64,000 nt of DNA from Ancylostoma caninum (lineage: Eukaryota; Nematoda; Chromadorea; Rhabditida; Ancylostomatidae), in the NCBI GenBank assembly GCA_037903475.1, contig JBAJFG010000099.1, forward strand, positions 434,001 to 498,000, read 5' to 3'. The notes under the pieces are model-generated. The model saw only the letters and a list, made by a program, of their open reading frames with translations, had not been told where the DNA came from and did not search any database. Made by a program: the position numbers and the translations under genes. This document shows positions 23,880-35,567 of the stretch, one piece after another (position 1 is the first letter of the stretch; each line of letters begins with the position of its first letter).

Positions 23880-24960
23880 TCAGATATTCGCCAGAGAGGT
23901 TCTGAGAACAGAATCAAGAAAAAAAAACATTTCTTCAATTTGAAGTTGGTCACCTGCCCTTGCGGAAGAGAAAAAGTTTCTTCCTTTCTCATTTTTATTA
24001 TGTATTCATATTGATAGTACCATAGCGTACAATACTGGCAATAGATTATGTTCGCGTGGGATCTGAAGACGAAGGATACGATTCAAATTCCCATAATTGC
24101 GGAGTTCCGCTAAAATTCTCACAATTTCTCAGTGCGTTATACAAGTCCATGCACTCTGGAAAAGTGGAAGAAGAGGGGAATGAGAAGGTGAGCAGAGGTC
24201 TCGCTTCATAGTGGACTGTGACGGCTCGAAATTCAAAAATAAAGTAGCGAGAGATTGAAATTTGTTAAATTTGAATAATTATAAAAAAAATCCGAGGTCC
24301 AATAATGAACTAAGGAGTTAGGGATAGATGGATGCAGAACTTTACAAGTGTCGAAAAAAATTGTTAAGCTATTCTGGGGGAAGCGGGGGAAGGAGGAAAG
24401 GGAGCGGAGAGCATTGAACAACGGGAACACGAAGAGAATAGAGATGATAAGGAGGAATGTCTAACGATCAGAAGATCTTTTATTATATTTCCAGCCAGTA
24501 CATCGAAACAGAAGTAGCGGACTCAAGTACATAACAGGTTTCATTCGCCGTCTCCTAATGATATAACAATGCACTTTTTGCTCACAGTGGTCGATCGATG
24601 ACAGTCATTGGTTCACTTTCCTAGAGCTCATTCTCTCACATAACTGCGTATTGCTGTAGTGAAAAAGTTTCTAGCATAAAATATTTATTTATTATTTGTT
24701 TACTTATTTACTTCATTACTGAAAGATGGAATACTTAACATGTCTGTTAACAGATTCAAGCTGTACCTTGACCATCGACAGAAGACACAATAGTAGATTT
24801 TTCTCTGTTTACATTGTAGTCTCATCAATTTTCCAAGATGTGTGCTTACTGACATTTGTTTTTATCTGTGCCTGATACTGATTATATTACATGCGTGAAG
24901 TCCACGCCCCAAAATAAATAAATAAATAAATAAAAACATTTACATGAATAACACCCTAAC
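23880..24960. other. No gene recognised; short microsatellite at the end
   Basis: The sequence is AT-rich without exon-like blocks on either strand. An (AAAT)n microsatellite lies at about 24,911-24,935. Confidence 0.45.
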
Positions 24961-24964
24961 TCAC

Positions 24965-25098
24965 GTTAGTCACGAGGGCTGGATCGTCGAAAGGATCTTC
25001 CATTTCAACAGTAGACGCATGCTGAGCGCAAGGTTCTGCCGATTTTGTCATGACTTCAACGACGCCAACAGTTCCGTTCATTTCGGATGTCATCCGAT
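24965..25098 (-). CDS. Candidate exon of the minus-strand host gene
   Basis: From 25,098 the minus strand reads through MTSEMNGTVGVVEVMTK to an acidic EMEDPFDDPALVTN and a GTGAGT donor, phase 0. That phase fits the ankyrin exons downstream, so it may be their 5' part. The TCTAG acceptor directly before it and the early ATG would also suit a trans-spliced start. No domain is recognised. Confidence 0.4.
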
Positions 25099-25109
25099 CT
25101 AGATAAAGT

Positions 25110-26660
25110 TATAAATAGTGCCACATTTTCATAGTCCTCTACAGATATTGAATAGAAATGCATGAACATGTTACACGAAAATCTGAGCGTAACTTCGGAT
25201 ATCTTTTAAAAACAACTTCAACAAGATTCTCCACTCTAATTTTCCTCCCCCAGATAGTTGCTGAAGATTGTACGACGAGTTATGCCCGTTGACATCAGAA
25301 GAGAAATGAAAAAGATACGGGTTCAGAAGTATGTTCCACAAATTAGGAAGGTGCAAGAGTTTCGTAGGATTTCTCTCACAGAAGTCTATAATTTTCAACA
25401 GATCGGGAATAAAATCCTGATGTGTAAATTACGTTGGCCAATTTAGAACACGCGTTTTTTCGATAAAACAATTTTAATTTCAAAAGCTGCATAAGAGAAG
25501 ACGTGGAAACGACGACGTAGAAACAGTTCTTTTAAAACTTTTCTCAATCACGACAGCATCGTCGACATCAACAAGAGTGATCTGTAGACTGAGCCACATC
25601 TGCAGTTCCGGTTCGGTTATCCAAGTTCTACATAGGCTCTTCTCAAAAAGTTGATTTTTGCGCATGTGTCCGAAAGACAGGGTAATACTTCTCTAAATGA
25701 GAGTAATAAAGTACGACGTAAATCTCAGAGCTATCTACTACGTTAGAGCCTTATACTACTTAAGGGAAAATTGAAAAAAAAATTTGATCGCTGGAAAATC
25801 TCATGCACCTGCTTACGCGACGTGCTGAATTGCACTTATAGACGAAACCAAATATTCGAACAAGAAGACTCAATAACACGATTAGTAGAGATGAAATACT
25901 AGTGTTTTGAAAAGGCAAACTTAACAGTGTGCCGTATACTTTTAGAGCAGTTCCTGCATTTCTGGGTTGCAGCTTTAAAAAGTCCTTTTAAAATATGATA
26001 GGATGGTAATATTTATGCATAATGATAATACAAAAGTAAGGAGAGAGGCGTGACACCGTTATACAACATGCGCATTCATGCTTGCCAGAAACGGAATTTT
26101 TTTTTGAGTACAGAAGTATTTTTTGGATAGAACTCATGACATACGTACATGGAAATACTTCAAGATCCAAAAGGAATGCCGCTTTTTCGTAGTAACTCTT
26201 CCTTCTTTCACAACTTCAATGAACGACAACTTCGGCCAACCATGAATTTCCTTTAATTAGCAGGGAACATTGCCACAGTCATATATCGGTTCATACACAT
26301 AATCGTGTTTTCGCTTCTCGTTTCTCGTGCGTTTCCAGTTACGAAACAAACGATTCGATGAGAGACACCTTCCTTCCACTTTAGAAGGCATAACCTGTAT
26401 GCATGTTTCCACAGGAGAATTCCGGCAGAACATCCATGAAGAAAGAAAGATTTGGAATGTAAATTTGATCCATAGGATTACGTTTACTCCCCCCTCCCCT
26501 CTCGCCGTTGGGAGAGAATTTTTACTGCTTCACTCTAATTAAAGAAACATAAGTCATGGAGAAAAATGGAAGCAAGCCTAGGCTCGAAGATATGTAAATG
26601 CTAGGAAATGGTCCAATGTAACAAATGCTAGGAAATGTAACACGTCTAATAGAAGGGCAC
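25110..26660. other. Probable intronic sequence
   Basis: An open minus-strand block at 25,665-25,480 (containing LQITLVDVDDAVVIEK) has exon-like composition, but its borders do not give a consistent phase. Nothing else is supported. Confidence 0.3.
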
Positions 26661-26664
26661 TTAC

Positions 26665-26727
26665 GTAGAAAACCACACGGTGAATTACCTCTCGGTTTTC
26701 GAGTACATAAATGACTACGACTCCCAA
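26665..26727 (-). CDS. Candidate 21-codon exon, beta-strand rich
   Basis: The acceptor TTGTCAG and donor GTAAGT bracket 21 codons reading LGVVVIYVLENREVIHRVVFY, phase 0 on both sides. The pattern VVVI..L...E.I....F resembles a central strand pair of HORMA domains (the MAD2/REV7 type), but one short exon cannot establish this. It also fits in phase after the exon at 27,393-27,289. Confidence 0.35.
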
Positions 26728-27288
26728 CTGACAATCACTATGGGAACGAAGCCACAACGGCAACTAATAGCGCAGAGGGAAAAACGCAGTTAACACACAT
26801 GGTTCGAGGAAGCCAGGCAGATTCCTGGAATTGAACTCGCTTATGTTATCCAATCATCCACAAAATTGAAGCTTTGTTGCTGTTAAGATACAGCTATAAT
26901 AATTAATGCGGCTTGCTTTTGTCTCATAGCTCGTGTTGTTTTCAGAAAACAATTGCATGCGTCACTATAGCAGCGAAGGCCATTACTTGCACAATGTTAT
27001 TTCGTTCTTCCTTGTTCCTGGAGCCCTGCGGAATCGTTTGTTATATTAGTTATTCAGACTAGATACACTACCGCGACATTAAAAATAAAGAAAATTAGGA
27101 CCGGCTCTTAATTCTGAGTGAAATAGACAAGTACAACTTTTGAAGAAGAAAACAAAGACTGGAATGTGCCGAATTGAGATTTCCCACAGGTGGCATGAAA
27201 GAAAAGAGCAAAAAATCCCAGCTTGCTGATTTAATTGCTTAGTTGCACGTGCTTTTCTGAACACGCGTGAAATAAAAAAAAACCTCAC

Positions 27289-27393
27289 TTTTACGAGCGG
27301 ATCATCCGATGGAGGAGCCTCCGGCGAGGAGTAGTAAGAGGGTGTGAAGCCATTGAAGAAGCACAATCTCTTGTTATTCAGTGTCTTCGGCTG
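27289..27393 (-). CDS. Candidate 35-codon exon
   Basis: Between a TATCCAG acceptor and a GTGAGG donor, phase 0 on both sides, the minus strand encodes QPKTLNNKRLCFFNGF and then a Pro/Ser-rich SSPEAPPSDDPLVK. Composition and borders suit a genuine exon of the same host gene as the following 21-codon exon. The product is unknown. Confidence 0.4.
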
Positions 27394-27498
27394 CTGGATA
27401 ACGGATGAATTTGATAAGATCAACAGTCATTTCTTTTCAATGGCATTGAGCAAATGAGTTTAACTAGCTGGAGCATTTGGGATATTTTACTTTTAAAA

Positions 27499-27699
27499 TC
27501 ATAGGATTTGCCAGGCTTCAAACCATTTCTCATCCCTTATGCGGTCATCATATTCAGGAGCGTAGATTATATTCTCAAGTTTCTTCAGAATTCCACGAAG
27601 ATGGGGAAGCTTTCCCTTTTTATCGAAAGTCACGGCGAATCCCGAAATAATGTCCGACGAGACGAGAACGGCTGAATCATAATTCTCACGACCTGCCTG
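27499..27699 (-). CDS. Candidate terminal exon of a host gene
   Basis: From a CAG acceptor the minus strand reads 66 codons (NYDSAVLVSSDIISGFAV, then KGKLPHLRGILKKLENI, then EYDDRIRDEKWFEAW) to a TGA at 27,499. The mixed hydrophobic and charged pattern is that of a folded domain. I do not recognise it. Because it ends in a stop, it probably belongs to a separate gene upstream of the exons at 27,393 and below, unless a donor was missed. Confidence 0.4.
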   Translation of the reverse strand, partial: QAGRENYDSAVLVSSDIISGFAVTFDKKGKLPHLRGILKKLENIIYAPEYDDRIRDEKWFEAWQIL

Positions 27700-28209
27700 C
27701 TGCCAGATATAATTTTGAGGACTACAGACCTTTCAGTGGTGAGCAGCTTCTCGTTGATCTAGGTGGAAGTTGCGTGCGGCCCATTGTGAATTCATGCCTT
27801 AAGCATCCGACATGCTTCAAAAGAGCACATGGGGAGCAGAGGTAAGACTTCTGAACGTGGTTTTATAGGTTTCCAGCCTTTTGTTGCATGACAGTATTTA
27901 TGCGCCACGTGTACATGTAATATTGTATGTTCTGCCTCAAGATATATGTATGTAAATGCAGAAGTATGAATTGGAGCCGGAGCTCAACTGTTTACGTAGA
28001 ACTGAGGTGTGCGCCGTTCATTACATGCTCACTGTTTCAGAAAAATAAGCCAGTGCCAAATGGTGCCAGCAAACTACTGCGAAACTTTCGACTTTAATGT
28101 CCATACGAATGGAGTGGAAATCCAATCTTTCATGCGTTAATTTTCCGCTCGTATCGACACTCAGAATTCGTTCTGCACATAAAATTCCGGGAGCTTCAAT
28201 GCTGTGAAC

Positions 28210-28421
28210 CAGGGATGAGCGGAATTCCGGCTTCCGGAAGTCGGAAGTTCCCGAATTCTTGCCTCGTGAGAGCTTCTGACTTCGATTTCTGGACGATTGG
28301 CAGTCGTTGGGTCACGCCAACTCAGACATGGCGTATTCATCGCTCCAAATTTCGCCACATTTCGAACTTCTCCCAACTTCTGACTTCCGACTTCCGGCCT
28401 CAGTACTTCCGCTCATCCCTG
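28210..28421. mobile_element. hAT-type MITE with perfect 8-bp target duplication
   Basis: The 212-bp element starts CAGGGATGAGCGGAA and ends with its reverse complement. The target duplication CTGTGAAC is exact at 28,202-28,209 and 28,422-28,429. An 8-bp duplication with CAGGG-type ends is the hallmark of hAT elements. The interior has repeats of CTTCCG/CGGAAG and no gene. Confidence 0.9.
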
Positions 28422-28429
28422 CTGTGAAC

Positions 28430-31100
28430 TAGTTCGATGCCATGCAGCCACTGCTTGTTCGAAATTTTGATCATTTGGATCACCAGTTCTCCAACGATTC
28501 TACGAAAGTTCCACAGCAGTAGACATCAGCATTTTCATGTTACGAATAGATAAAATGTGTACCGACGATCAGTTAGGATGAGTTGTGTTATGAAATGAAC
28601 GGGTGTATTTGTTCACAATCTCTTCCCTAACTCAGTTGCACCTGGGGGTGGACCCCAAATAGCGGGGCACCTACCCCCACATATGGCCGACGTACTCCCC
28701 CCGTGCCCCCACATACGTCCCCCCCCCACGTACCCCAGCAGACGTCCCCCCACGTGCTCTCGCGGCTGCCCCCTACGTCATCTACATATTCAGTGAAAAG
28801 AACGCGCGACCGCCGCCAGGCCGTAAACGCGTGCGTCTAAGCTGCGTCGGCGATGCGACTAATCCATCATAAAGAAAAACGCACGCATCTAGTATAAATT
28901 GTATCATCGACTGATCGATAATCCTCGTTCTATTCTCATTACTCCTGATACAAGGCACACTTTACTCACTATTCTTCTCGCATTGCTCATCCCCTGTACA
29001 GTCATTAATAAAGATATCATCCACTGAACCACTACATTGTATATTCGGACAAGATAAAGTCCAAGGGTGTAGGGCGCAACCATCCGCCACATAAGTCGCC
29101 ACAAATTGCTCTTAAAGGCAGTGTGTCACCTCAAGGATCGCGTTCGAAACCCTCACAACAGCCGAATATATGCGAGCCGATGAGCGCAAAGGTACACCTT
29201 AGAGAAACGTCGAAAACCCCATAAGTTAGGAATTCTTTGGCCGAGAATTCCGAAATTTTTGGCCAGTGGACGGGAGGTTTGATTCTGCATCAAATACCTG
29301 CTGAGGGTGCGGCAAGGTTTACCAACACGGCAAGGCTTATTCATTCGATAATAGCTACTGCTTAAAAGTTCATTTTGATGCACAATCTCAACTCCTCAGC
29401 TCCACTTTTTCCAAGTTCCTAGCAAGGAAACTCTTCCGCTCTAGTGTCAAATTTTGCCTCCTAAATATTGTTTTTGACGGTTCTTCCCAATTTCAAGCAT
29501 ATCGCTGAAATCAGCTCGTCGAGTAGGACTGGATTCTGTTCATATCCCCTACCCATCATGAACTGACACATTGCCTAGTTGCCCTTCAATGAGAACTCAT
29601 GAGCACTCACCACTGCTCCAAGGATGTTAGGACCAAAGTGAAGGCTAGGAAGTTGAAGTTGTTGATTAATCACAAATACACGTGTTATCACGGTCCCAGC
29701 GGACAGCAGCACGTCTGGAGGACTCCGGTGGACAGCAGCACGTCGGAGGGCATGAGCAGCAGGTTCTGCCAAACCAGAAGGTCGATGCACGTTCCCCCAA
29801 TTCGAAAAGTGGGTGGAGCGACAGAGAACGACCTGCTGTTCGACGACACAACTGTCTGAGAATGAGATACCACCTGTTTTCATTTCCACCCCCTTCCACT
29901 TCAAGCGCGGGCAACTCGACCATCATTTGCAAATCAGCTAAACGGCTGGCATCGAAAACCGCCTTTCTCGTAGAATTCGACAAAATTGATCACTGCCTCT
30001 ATTGCACCCCCTTCAATATTGCGCTAAACCTAGAGATATATTAGGTGTTAACATAAGTCCTTGCGCTTTTTTTCGAGAGCACTTTTCTCCACTTATTTGT
30101 CAACCTTTTGGTACAAATCATATACCATCCGAAAGCGCTAGTCTTCTTCTATAAGGATATTGTAAACAATTTTCTTAGAGCGATAGATTGCTTTGGTTTC
30201 AAGCCTGCGAATTGGAGCAGTGAGTGGGTGAGAAACAGCACAACTTACAGCTGCCTATCCTGGCATTCCGCTGAAGCTCGAAAGGCCATCAAAACTTCCA
30301 AACGACCTGTGATAGGTATGAAAGAAAGGTCTTGCTTGAAATGACTGATTATAAACGAATTTTCAAGTCCAAAAGAGACATATTTGGTCTCGATGACACC
30401 AACCACTTCGACCGAATAAATTTCTTACACGGAATTCCGGGAATTGCTCCAAACGAGTCGTATGGTCTACGTGGACATCATATTTCTCAAAGCTATCAAA
30501 TAACTGAGGTAATTCTGCTGAAAGAATTGAATCGCGAGGGTCTAGTCATCTTACCCCATAGTGACATCAGACCCCTTCTGAAAAACTGACGCTCCAACAG
30601 TTCCACTGATGACGTTCTTCCGCGTTTATATTCTACAGAGCTTGCATGCACAAATTATAAAGGATGCTTTCTTCTACTTTCTGAATATAAAGAAAAAATT
30701 AGATTTTTCCTCGAGTTCTCAAGTAATTCAATAGTTCTGTGGAAACTCTTGATGATATGGTTATAGAGGAAGGAAAGCGCTCTCAGAAATCATAGTGCAT
30801 GTTAGAGGAGAACGGCAATGAGGCGGAGAAAATGGCAACTAAGAAAAGCGCAAGGACTTATGCAAACACCTAACGGAGAGAAGGAGATCAAATCTTCCGC
30901 GGGCAGCACCTATGGAAATTTTTGAGTTTGAGATTTTGATCGTTTTGGATACTCAGCCGTTGTCGCAACAATTCTACGAAAGTCGCACAGTCGTAGATGT
31001 CAGCATTCTCAAGCTATGAAGAGATAAATTCTGTCCTGGCGATCAGTTTTGTTTACAATCACTCTCTTTGCATGCGATAGTACATGTTTTCATTCCAAAC
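28430..31100. other. Dispersed-repeat mosaic, no gene recognised
   Basis: A C-rich block of CCCCCACATACGTC-like units lies at 28,640-28,770. A truncated copy of the 248-bp MITE (see 32,995) lies at about 28,785-28,900. Segments at 28,450-28,620 and 30,915-31,070 are about 75% alike, as are 29,860-30,060 and 31,945-32,100. All are typical of old interspersed repeats. Confidence 0.5.
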
Positions 31101-31102
31101 TC

Positions 31103-31952
31103 CTCAGACAATTTCGGGGGCAAATCCCGTTCCGAACAAGCGGGGGTGAGCGTCGGAATGAGCGTTTGGATGTTTTCGCCTGAAAAGTAGTCGCGTTCAG
31201 GCCGCTGTAGGGCCACTGAAAACGGTGCTTGCATCCCTATCCGCCCGAGTACTGTCCGCGTTCAGGCTGCCATGAGCCCGCAAACCACCAGGCGCTACTG
31301 CTCCTAATTCAGCGCACAAGCGGGTATTCTCCACAATTACCTGTCACCTGGACGCCGGCACTGTGACAACCTCTTGCACAGTCTCGCACGGAGGAGCTCC
31401 GGGTTCGAAACTATTGTGGATCTAAAGTGATCCACAGGAGTATGAAAGTAACACAAACATGCAAATTCATATCAGAAAGACGAAAAGATGGCTATTTGCA
31501 AGTCATATCGATGGTTTCGTAGTGCTAGCCTTCTTCTATTACTTAGAGGATTCAAATCAACCTCACCATTCTTTTTGACTGTTTTATCCATTAGGCCATC
31601 CATGCTGCTGATCTCTTCCATTCCGGTGTTGCCTTCATCCTTTACCACGTGCGTACCACCACCAACCAACATTTCGACCGAGCCATTTCCTTATTGAGCA
31701 GAAATATGTAGTCGTTCAGACCGCTTCTTGGAGATATTTGCCGGCGGTCAGTGGCCGCAGAAAGCGGGCCGAACCCCGACGGAGGTGCTTTAGCCCGAAT
31801 GACTCTGCGTTCAGCCCGCGATTCGCAACACAGCGCGTTTGGCCCGCAATATGCATTGTTCCGCCCGCTGTTTTTCTGTTGGTCCTCGTTCAAACGTTTC
31901 GTCGGGGATTTGCCGGCGGTTGGAACGGGATTTGCCCCTGAAACTGTCTGAG
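31103..31952. mobile_element. 850-bp element with 31-bp inverted ends
   Basis: The left end CTCAGACAATTTCGGGGGCA is matched by the right end with two mismatches over 31 bp. GC-rich blocks (CGGCCGC, GCGGGCC, CCGCCCG) lie inside both ends. A second copy spans 53,217-54,812 and is interrupted by a Helitron pair. No transposase is visible; it is probably non-autonomous. Confidence 0.7.
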
Positions 31953-32160
31953 ATCTTTCTACTTCAAGCTCGAGTAACTCGGCCATCATTTGCAAATCTG
32001 TTAGATTGGTAGCAATGAAAACCGCCTTTTTCGTAGGATTTGACAAAAGTGATCACTGCCTTCGTATTCACTATAGTGCTAAGCCTAGGAATATAGCAAA
32101 ATCTGTGAGAGCAAAATTTCCTTGGGCGATGCCTTTAAAAGATAACCAAAATTGATTCCA

Positions 32161-32381
32161 CTCTGAACTTTCATACCACGGTGGGCCCACCGTTATCCCA
32201 TGGTTAATGTTCGGCACGCCAACCATGGGCAAACATTGGGACCACCGCTGGCTATTCGTGGGGCCACCGTGGGCTAACGGTGGGACTCACGAGGGGACCT
32301 GGGGGATTTCCGTGGGGAAACCGTGGTATTATGGGCCACCGTGGGATAACGGTTGGCCCACCGTGGTACGAAAGTTCAGAG
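32161..32381. mobile_element. 221-bp MITE sharing its end with the 3.06-kb element
   Basis: The ends read CTCTGAACTTTC and are inverted over about 41 bp with few mismatches. The interior repeats CCACCGTGGGATAACGG-like blocks. The first 12 bases match the terminus of the element at 7,174-10,228, and the blocks have the same GC-rich, near-palindromic style, so this looks like a minimal non-autonomous relative. Confidence 0.75.
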
Positions 32382-32814
32382 ATATGGATTGTTTTCTTCC
32401 CTAGATTGTCGTATGCATGCGGGTAGGTTCATTCAATCTGCCGGTGCTTCCATGTCATGTTCTCAGTGAACTGGTTATTATTACTCGTCATGATAGGCAC
32501 TGCTCGTGCTGATATAGTAGGTCAGTCACGTCAGTTCTCTTAACTGAAAGCAAGAAGCTCTTCGAAAAGTGCACATTTGCGCAGTTGCTCTACTTAGTGC
32601 ACAATTTCGCTTGCTTACATTCAAAAGGCCACCGAAAAGTAAACAGGGAAAAGCAAAGATACATCCACGTTGTCTCACTTCGATACAAATCGATGTTGGA
32701 ATCTGTTGCACTGATTCGTTCATGATGCAGTGGAGAGATTGTCATCACAGAAGCAATTTGATCTAGGTAGAGGTGATAGTCACGCGTACGTAGCCATTCG
32801 CGGAATATGGACCA

Positions 32815-32994
32815 GAGTAGGGCCTAGGTCATAGTTCCCAGCGAGGCTGTCGCCGCAACTCTTCCCACCTAAGGTCCATCGCATACTTCATAGCGACACC
32901 GTCTCAGTGGAGAAAATAAATGGAAATGATGAGAACAAAGTTACACGTTCTCACTTATTATCACACAGTTTGCATGGAATACCGTGCTGGCATA
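32815..32994. repeat. Left half of a palindromic MITE split by an insertion
   Basis: It matches the intact copy at 35,568-35,765 up to ...CTGGCATA. The right half resumes at 34,386 with TAGGAGCCACTGTG. Each copy carries the hairpin CTTCACAGCGAC/GTCGCTGTGAAG or a decayed form of it near the ends. Confidence 0.7.
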
Positions 32995-33370
32995 AGGGCA
33001 ATTCATACTAGCTGCGTGCGTCAGTCGCGCATCAGTCGCACGCATCCATTTGGAAGGGATTTTCTATGAAGACCGGTCAACACTGGATGTACATCCTCAA
33101 TGAGAAAAAGCGCGGCCGCCGTCAGGCCGTAAACGCGTGCGTCTGAGCTGCGACTGCGATGCGACTGCTAAGCGACTAGGCCCTGTTCTTCATCACATAG
33201 ACGCGCGCGCGTCAGTCATACGCATACAGCATAAGTTGCCCTATTTTCTCCCAGTTTCTTACCGTAAACCTATCGTATCCCTATGAAAATGAGGTAACGG
33301 TACAAAATGGATACGGTACTCGTGATCAGCGCCCAAAGAAAACCCTCTTTGCAAAATTTGAGAGGATTCT

Positions 33371-33838
33371 GTGAGATACCGTATCCACGGTATACCTACC
33401 GTAAGCCTACAAAAACGGAGTTACGGTACAAAATGGATACGATATTCGTTCAGCACCTCAGTAACCCCCGTACACGAAGCTTGGGCGAAAATTTTTACTC
33501 CGAAATTTTGGGGCAGAACTAGCCGAATAATGAGTCGCGGCGGAATCTGTACAAGGGATGCGGAAATAGCATGTTCAAATGAGAGGGTCGAGTAAGTCCC
33601 ACTGCGATTCTGCAGCCGCGACGCTATGAAACCGTACATGCAGTCCGTCTATCTTTTCGCCAACGACTATAGCTACCTAAGCTTCTGAGGGAATCTTCTT
33701 TTTATGAACGAAGAAAAAGATGTGTTTTTTACTATTACTCTCTCTGCTTCAAATCATTTATGTACATATCCGTTTATCCGTTTTGTACCATTTTTGTAGG
33801 GTTACGGTAGGTATACCATGGATACGGTATCTCACACA
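33371..33838. mobile_element. Foldback element with TGTGAGATACCGTATCC ends
   Basis: About 60 bases from 33,371 (GTGAGATACCGTATCCACGG and on to the GGAGTTACGGTAC block) are mirrored, with changes, ending at 33,838. It lies in the spacer of the composite. Related ends appear at position 1 and at 36,483. Confidence 0.7.
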
Positions 33839-34123
33839 ATTCTTTCAGAAGTTGTTGTTTCAGGCCCTGATCACGAATATCAACTTTGTTTTGCACTCAC
33901 GCTTCATTTTCTTCCCGAAATCGGCATTAGGGTAATTTATACTAGCTGCGCGCGTCAGTCGCGCATCAGTCGCACGCATCCGTTTGCAAGGGATTTTCCA
34001 TGAAGACCGATCAACACGACATGTACATCCTCAATGAAAAGAACGCGCGGCCGCCGCCAGGCCGTAAGCGCGTGCGTCTGAGCTGCGACTGCGATGCGAC
34101 TGCAATGCGACTAGGCCCTATTC

Positions 34124-34324
34124 TGGTGAAAAGGGAGTTGGGGGGGCCACCCTATAAAAGGTCATAGGCTTCACCTTGTAAGCCTAAGTAAAAGCACTAG
34201 CCTAAGCCTAAGCCTAAGCCTAAGCTAAGCCTAAGCCTAATCCCATGCTCAAGCATGGGTTTAAGCCTAAGCCTAGGGCTTGGCATAGGCTTCACAGTAG
34301 TGGCACCCCCCACTCCCTTTTCAC
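34124..34324. mobile_element. 201-bp nested MITE containing nematode telomere repeats
   Basis: The ends (T)GGTGAAAAGGGAG and its reverse complement are flanked by CCCTATTC at 34,116-34,123 and 34,325-34,332. The empty site in the sister MITE near 33,181 confirms the insertion. The duplication length (7-8 bp) suggests hAT. The interior is largely (GCCTAA)n, the complement of the telomere repeat TTAGGC, with the palindrome CCCATGCTCAAGCATGGG. Confidence 0.85.
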
Positions 34325-34387
34325 CCCTATTCTTCATCACATAGACGCACGCGCGTCAGTCGCACGCATCCGGGATAAATTGCCCTA

Positions 34388-34580
34388 TAGGAGCCACTGT
34401 GGGTAAACTTGCGGTGGTGAACGGTCGCAGCGACAGCGTCGCTCTGTAGTATGCCCTAGGCCTAAAGCCCATGGCATACTTCACAGTGACACCGTCGCTG
34501 TGAAGAAAATGTAATGAAATGAGGAGAACAAAGTGTTACAAGCTCTCATATCTTATCACTCAGCCTGTATGAAATATCTC
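34388..34580. repeat. Right half of the split palindromic MITE plus a second partial copy
   Basis: GGAGCCACTGTGGG to GTATGCCCTAGGC completes the copy interrupted at 32,994. A second partial copy follows immediately (CATGGCATACTTCACAGTGAC and onward). Confidence 0.65.
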
Positions 34581-34589
34581 AGACAAAGT

Positions 34590-35560
34590 AACGCACACAT
34601 GCGTAGGACTACTGCAGGGCACCCGGAAGGCTTGGTCAGGAGACCTGGTCTGTTACAGACCGCAAGTCTCGGTACCCTTCTCCGCATGTCCCGCAATGGG
34701 GGTTTTTGAACAAAACTTATCACCCCTACTACCGCTCGAGGATTTCGAACTGACCTACCGATCATTTACCATTGCTCTTCGATTCCTTCATGGTCCGCTG
34801 CTTTACCTCTGCTCCATCCGTGCCCACAGCTGAGGGACTACTCGAGGCATCCACTGATGTTTTCATCACAGCGCATTCCCAAGAGAAGGGAATGTTACAG
34901 AGCCCTATCTATGGTCCCATACAATGTGATGTCTCATGAAATCCAAGGAAATCTATCTTGAAAAATCGCAGAGACTAGCAACTCCACGCTGGTTTCGTGG
35001 GCATAGCCACTTTTTTCCATAGTTCTGGTCTTGAAGACTAAACAACAGTCTCAGTACGAATGTTCCCTCAGTGGTGTGGCCGCTTTCCAAAGCAGTAAAG
35101 GCTGGCCAGCGCCGGAATTACGTTTTCCACCAATCACCCTAATTTGACAAAAACGGGGTTACATACAAAATGAATATGATGTTTATGTTCCACACAGCGA
35201 ATAATCCTTCATCTTACTTCTTCTTAATTGGCAGTTCATGTGTGTATTTGTGCACGAGAACCAGCCACCAAAAACGGAAAATACCTACGCCATTGTGTTC
35301 AGCGCGTAGAGTTATGTGCGAAAACGTGGTAAATTTTGATGTTTACCTTGATCTTAAGGGTGTTTCGGGCCACTTTTGTCATGTTCAGACATTTTAATGG
35401 CCTGCAGTTGTTTTCACCACGGTCGGAATGAAGAATGAATGAGATAAGCTTTTGATCACAGAACCATATAAAAGGAAAGAGAAGGGTAGTATTCCTTTAT
35501 AACGAGGAGGATGAACCAGACGGGCGAGGAGTGACAAGAACAAGGATTGCGCGATAATGT
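34590..35560. other. No gene recognised
   Basis: A short GAGGATTTCGAACTGACC block near 34,737 is faintly like a tRNA T-arm read on the minus strand, but no cloverleaf can be drawn. The rest is AT-rich without exon-like blocks. Confidence 0.35.
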
Positions 35561-35567
35561 ATGTTAG

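Larger units (their letters stand above)
32995..34385. mobile_element. 1.39-kb composite bounded by two direct copies of a 248-bp MITE, with TA duplication
   Basis: Copy 1 (32,995-33,242) and copy 2 (33,930-34,385, including its own insert) both start (A)GGG(C/T)AATT and end AA(G/A)TTGCCC-like in the same orientation. Between them lies 687 bp that includes a foldback. The empty site survives at about 35,690 (GGCATAAGAGCC). Here it reads GGCATA, then the 1.39 kb, then TAGGAGCC, so the whole block sits at one TA target. Other copies: 45,554-45,802 (old), 28,785-28,900 and about 18,420-18,480 (fragments). Confidence 0.7.

Noticed and set aside
34730..34790. Possible tRNA on the minus strand
   Set aside because: A GTTCGAAATCC-like T-loop is present, but neither an acceptor stem nor a D-arm and anticodon arm can be formed.
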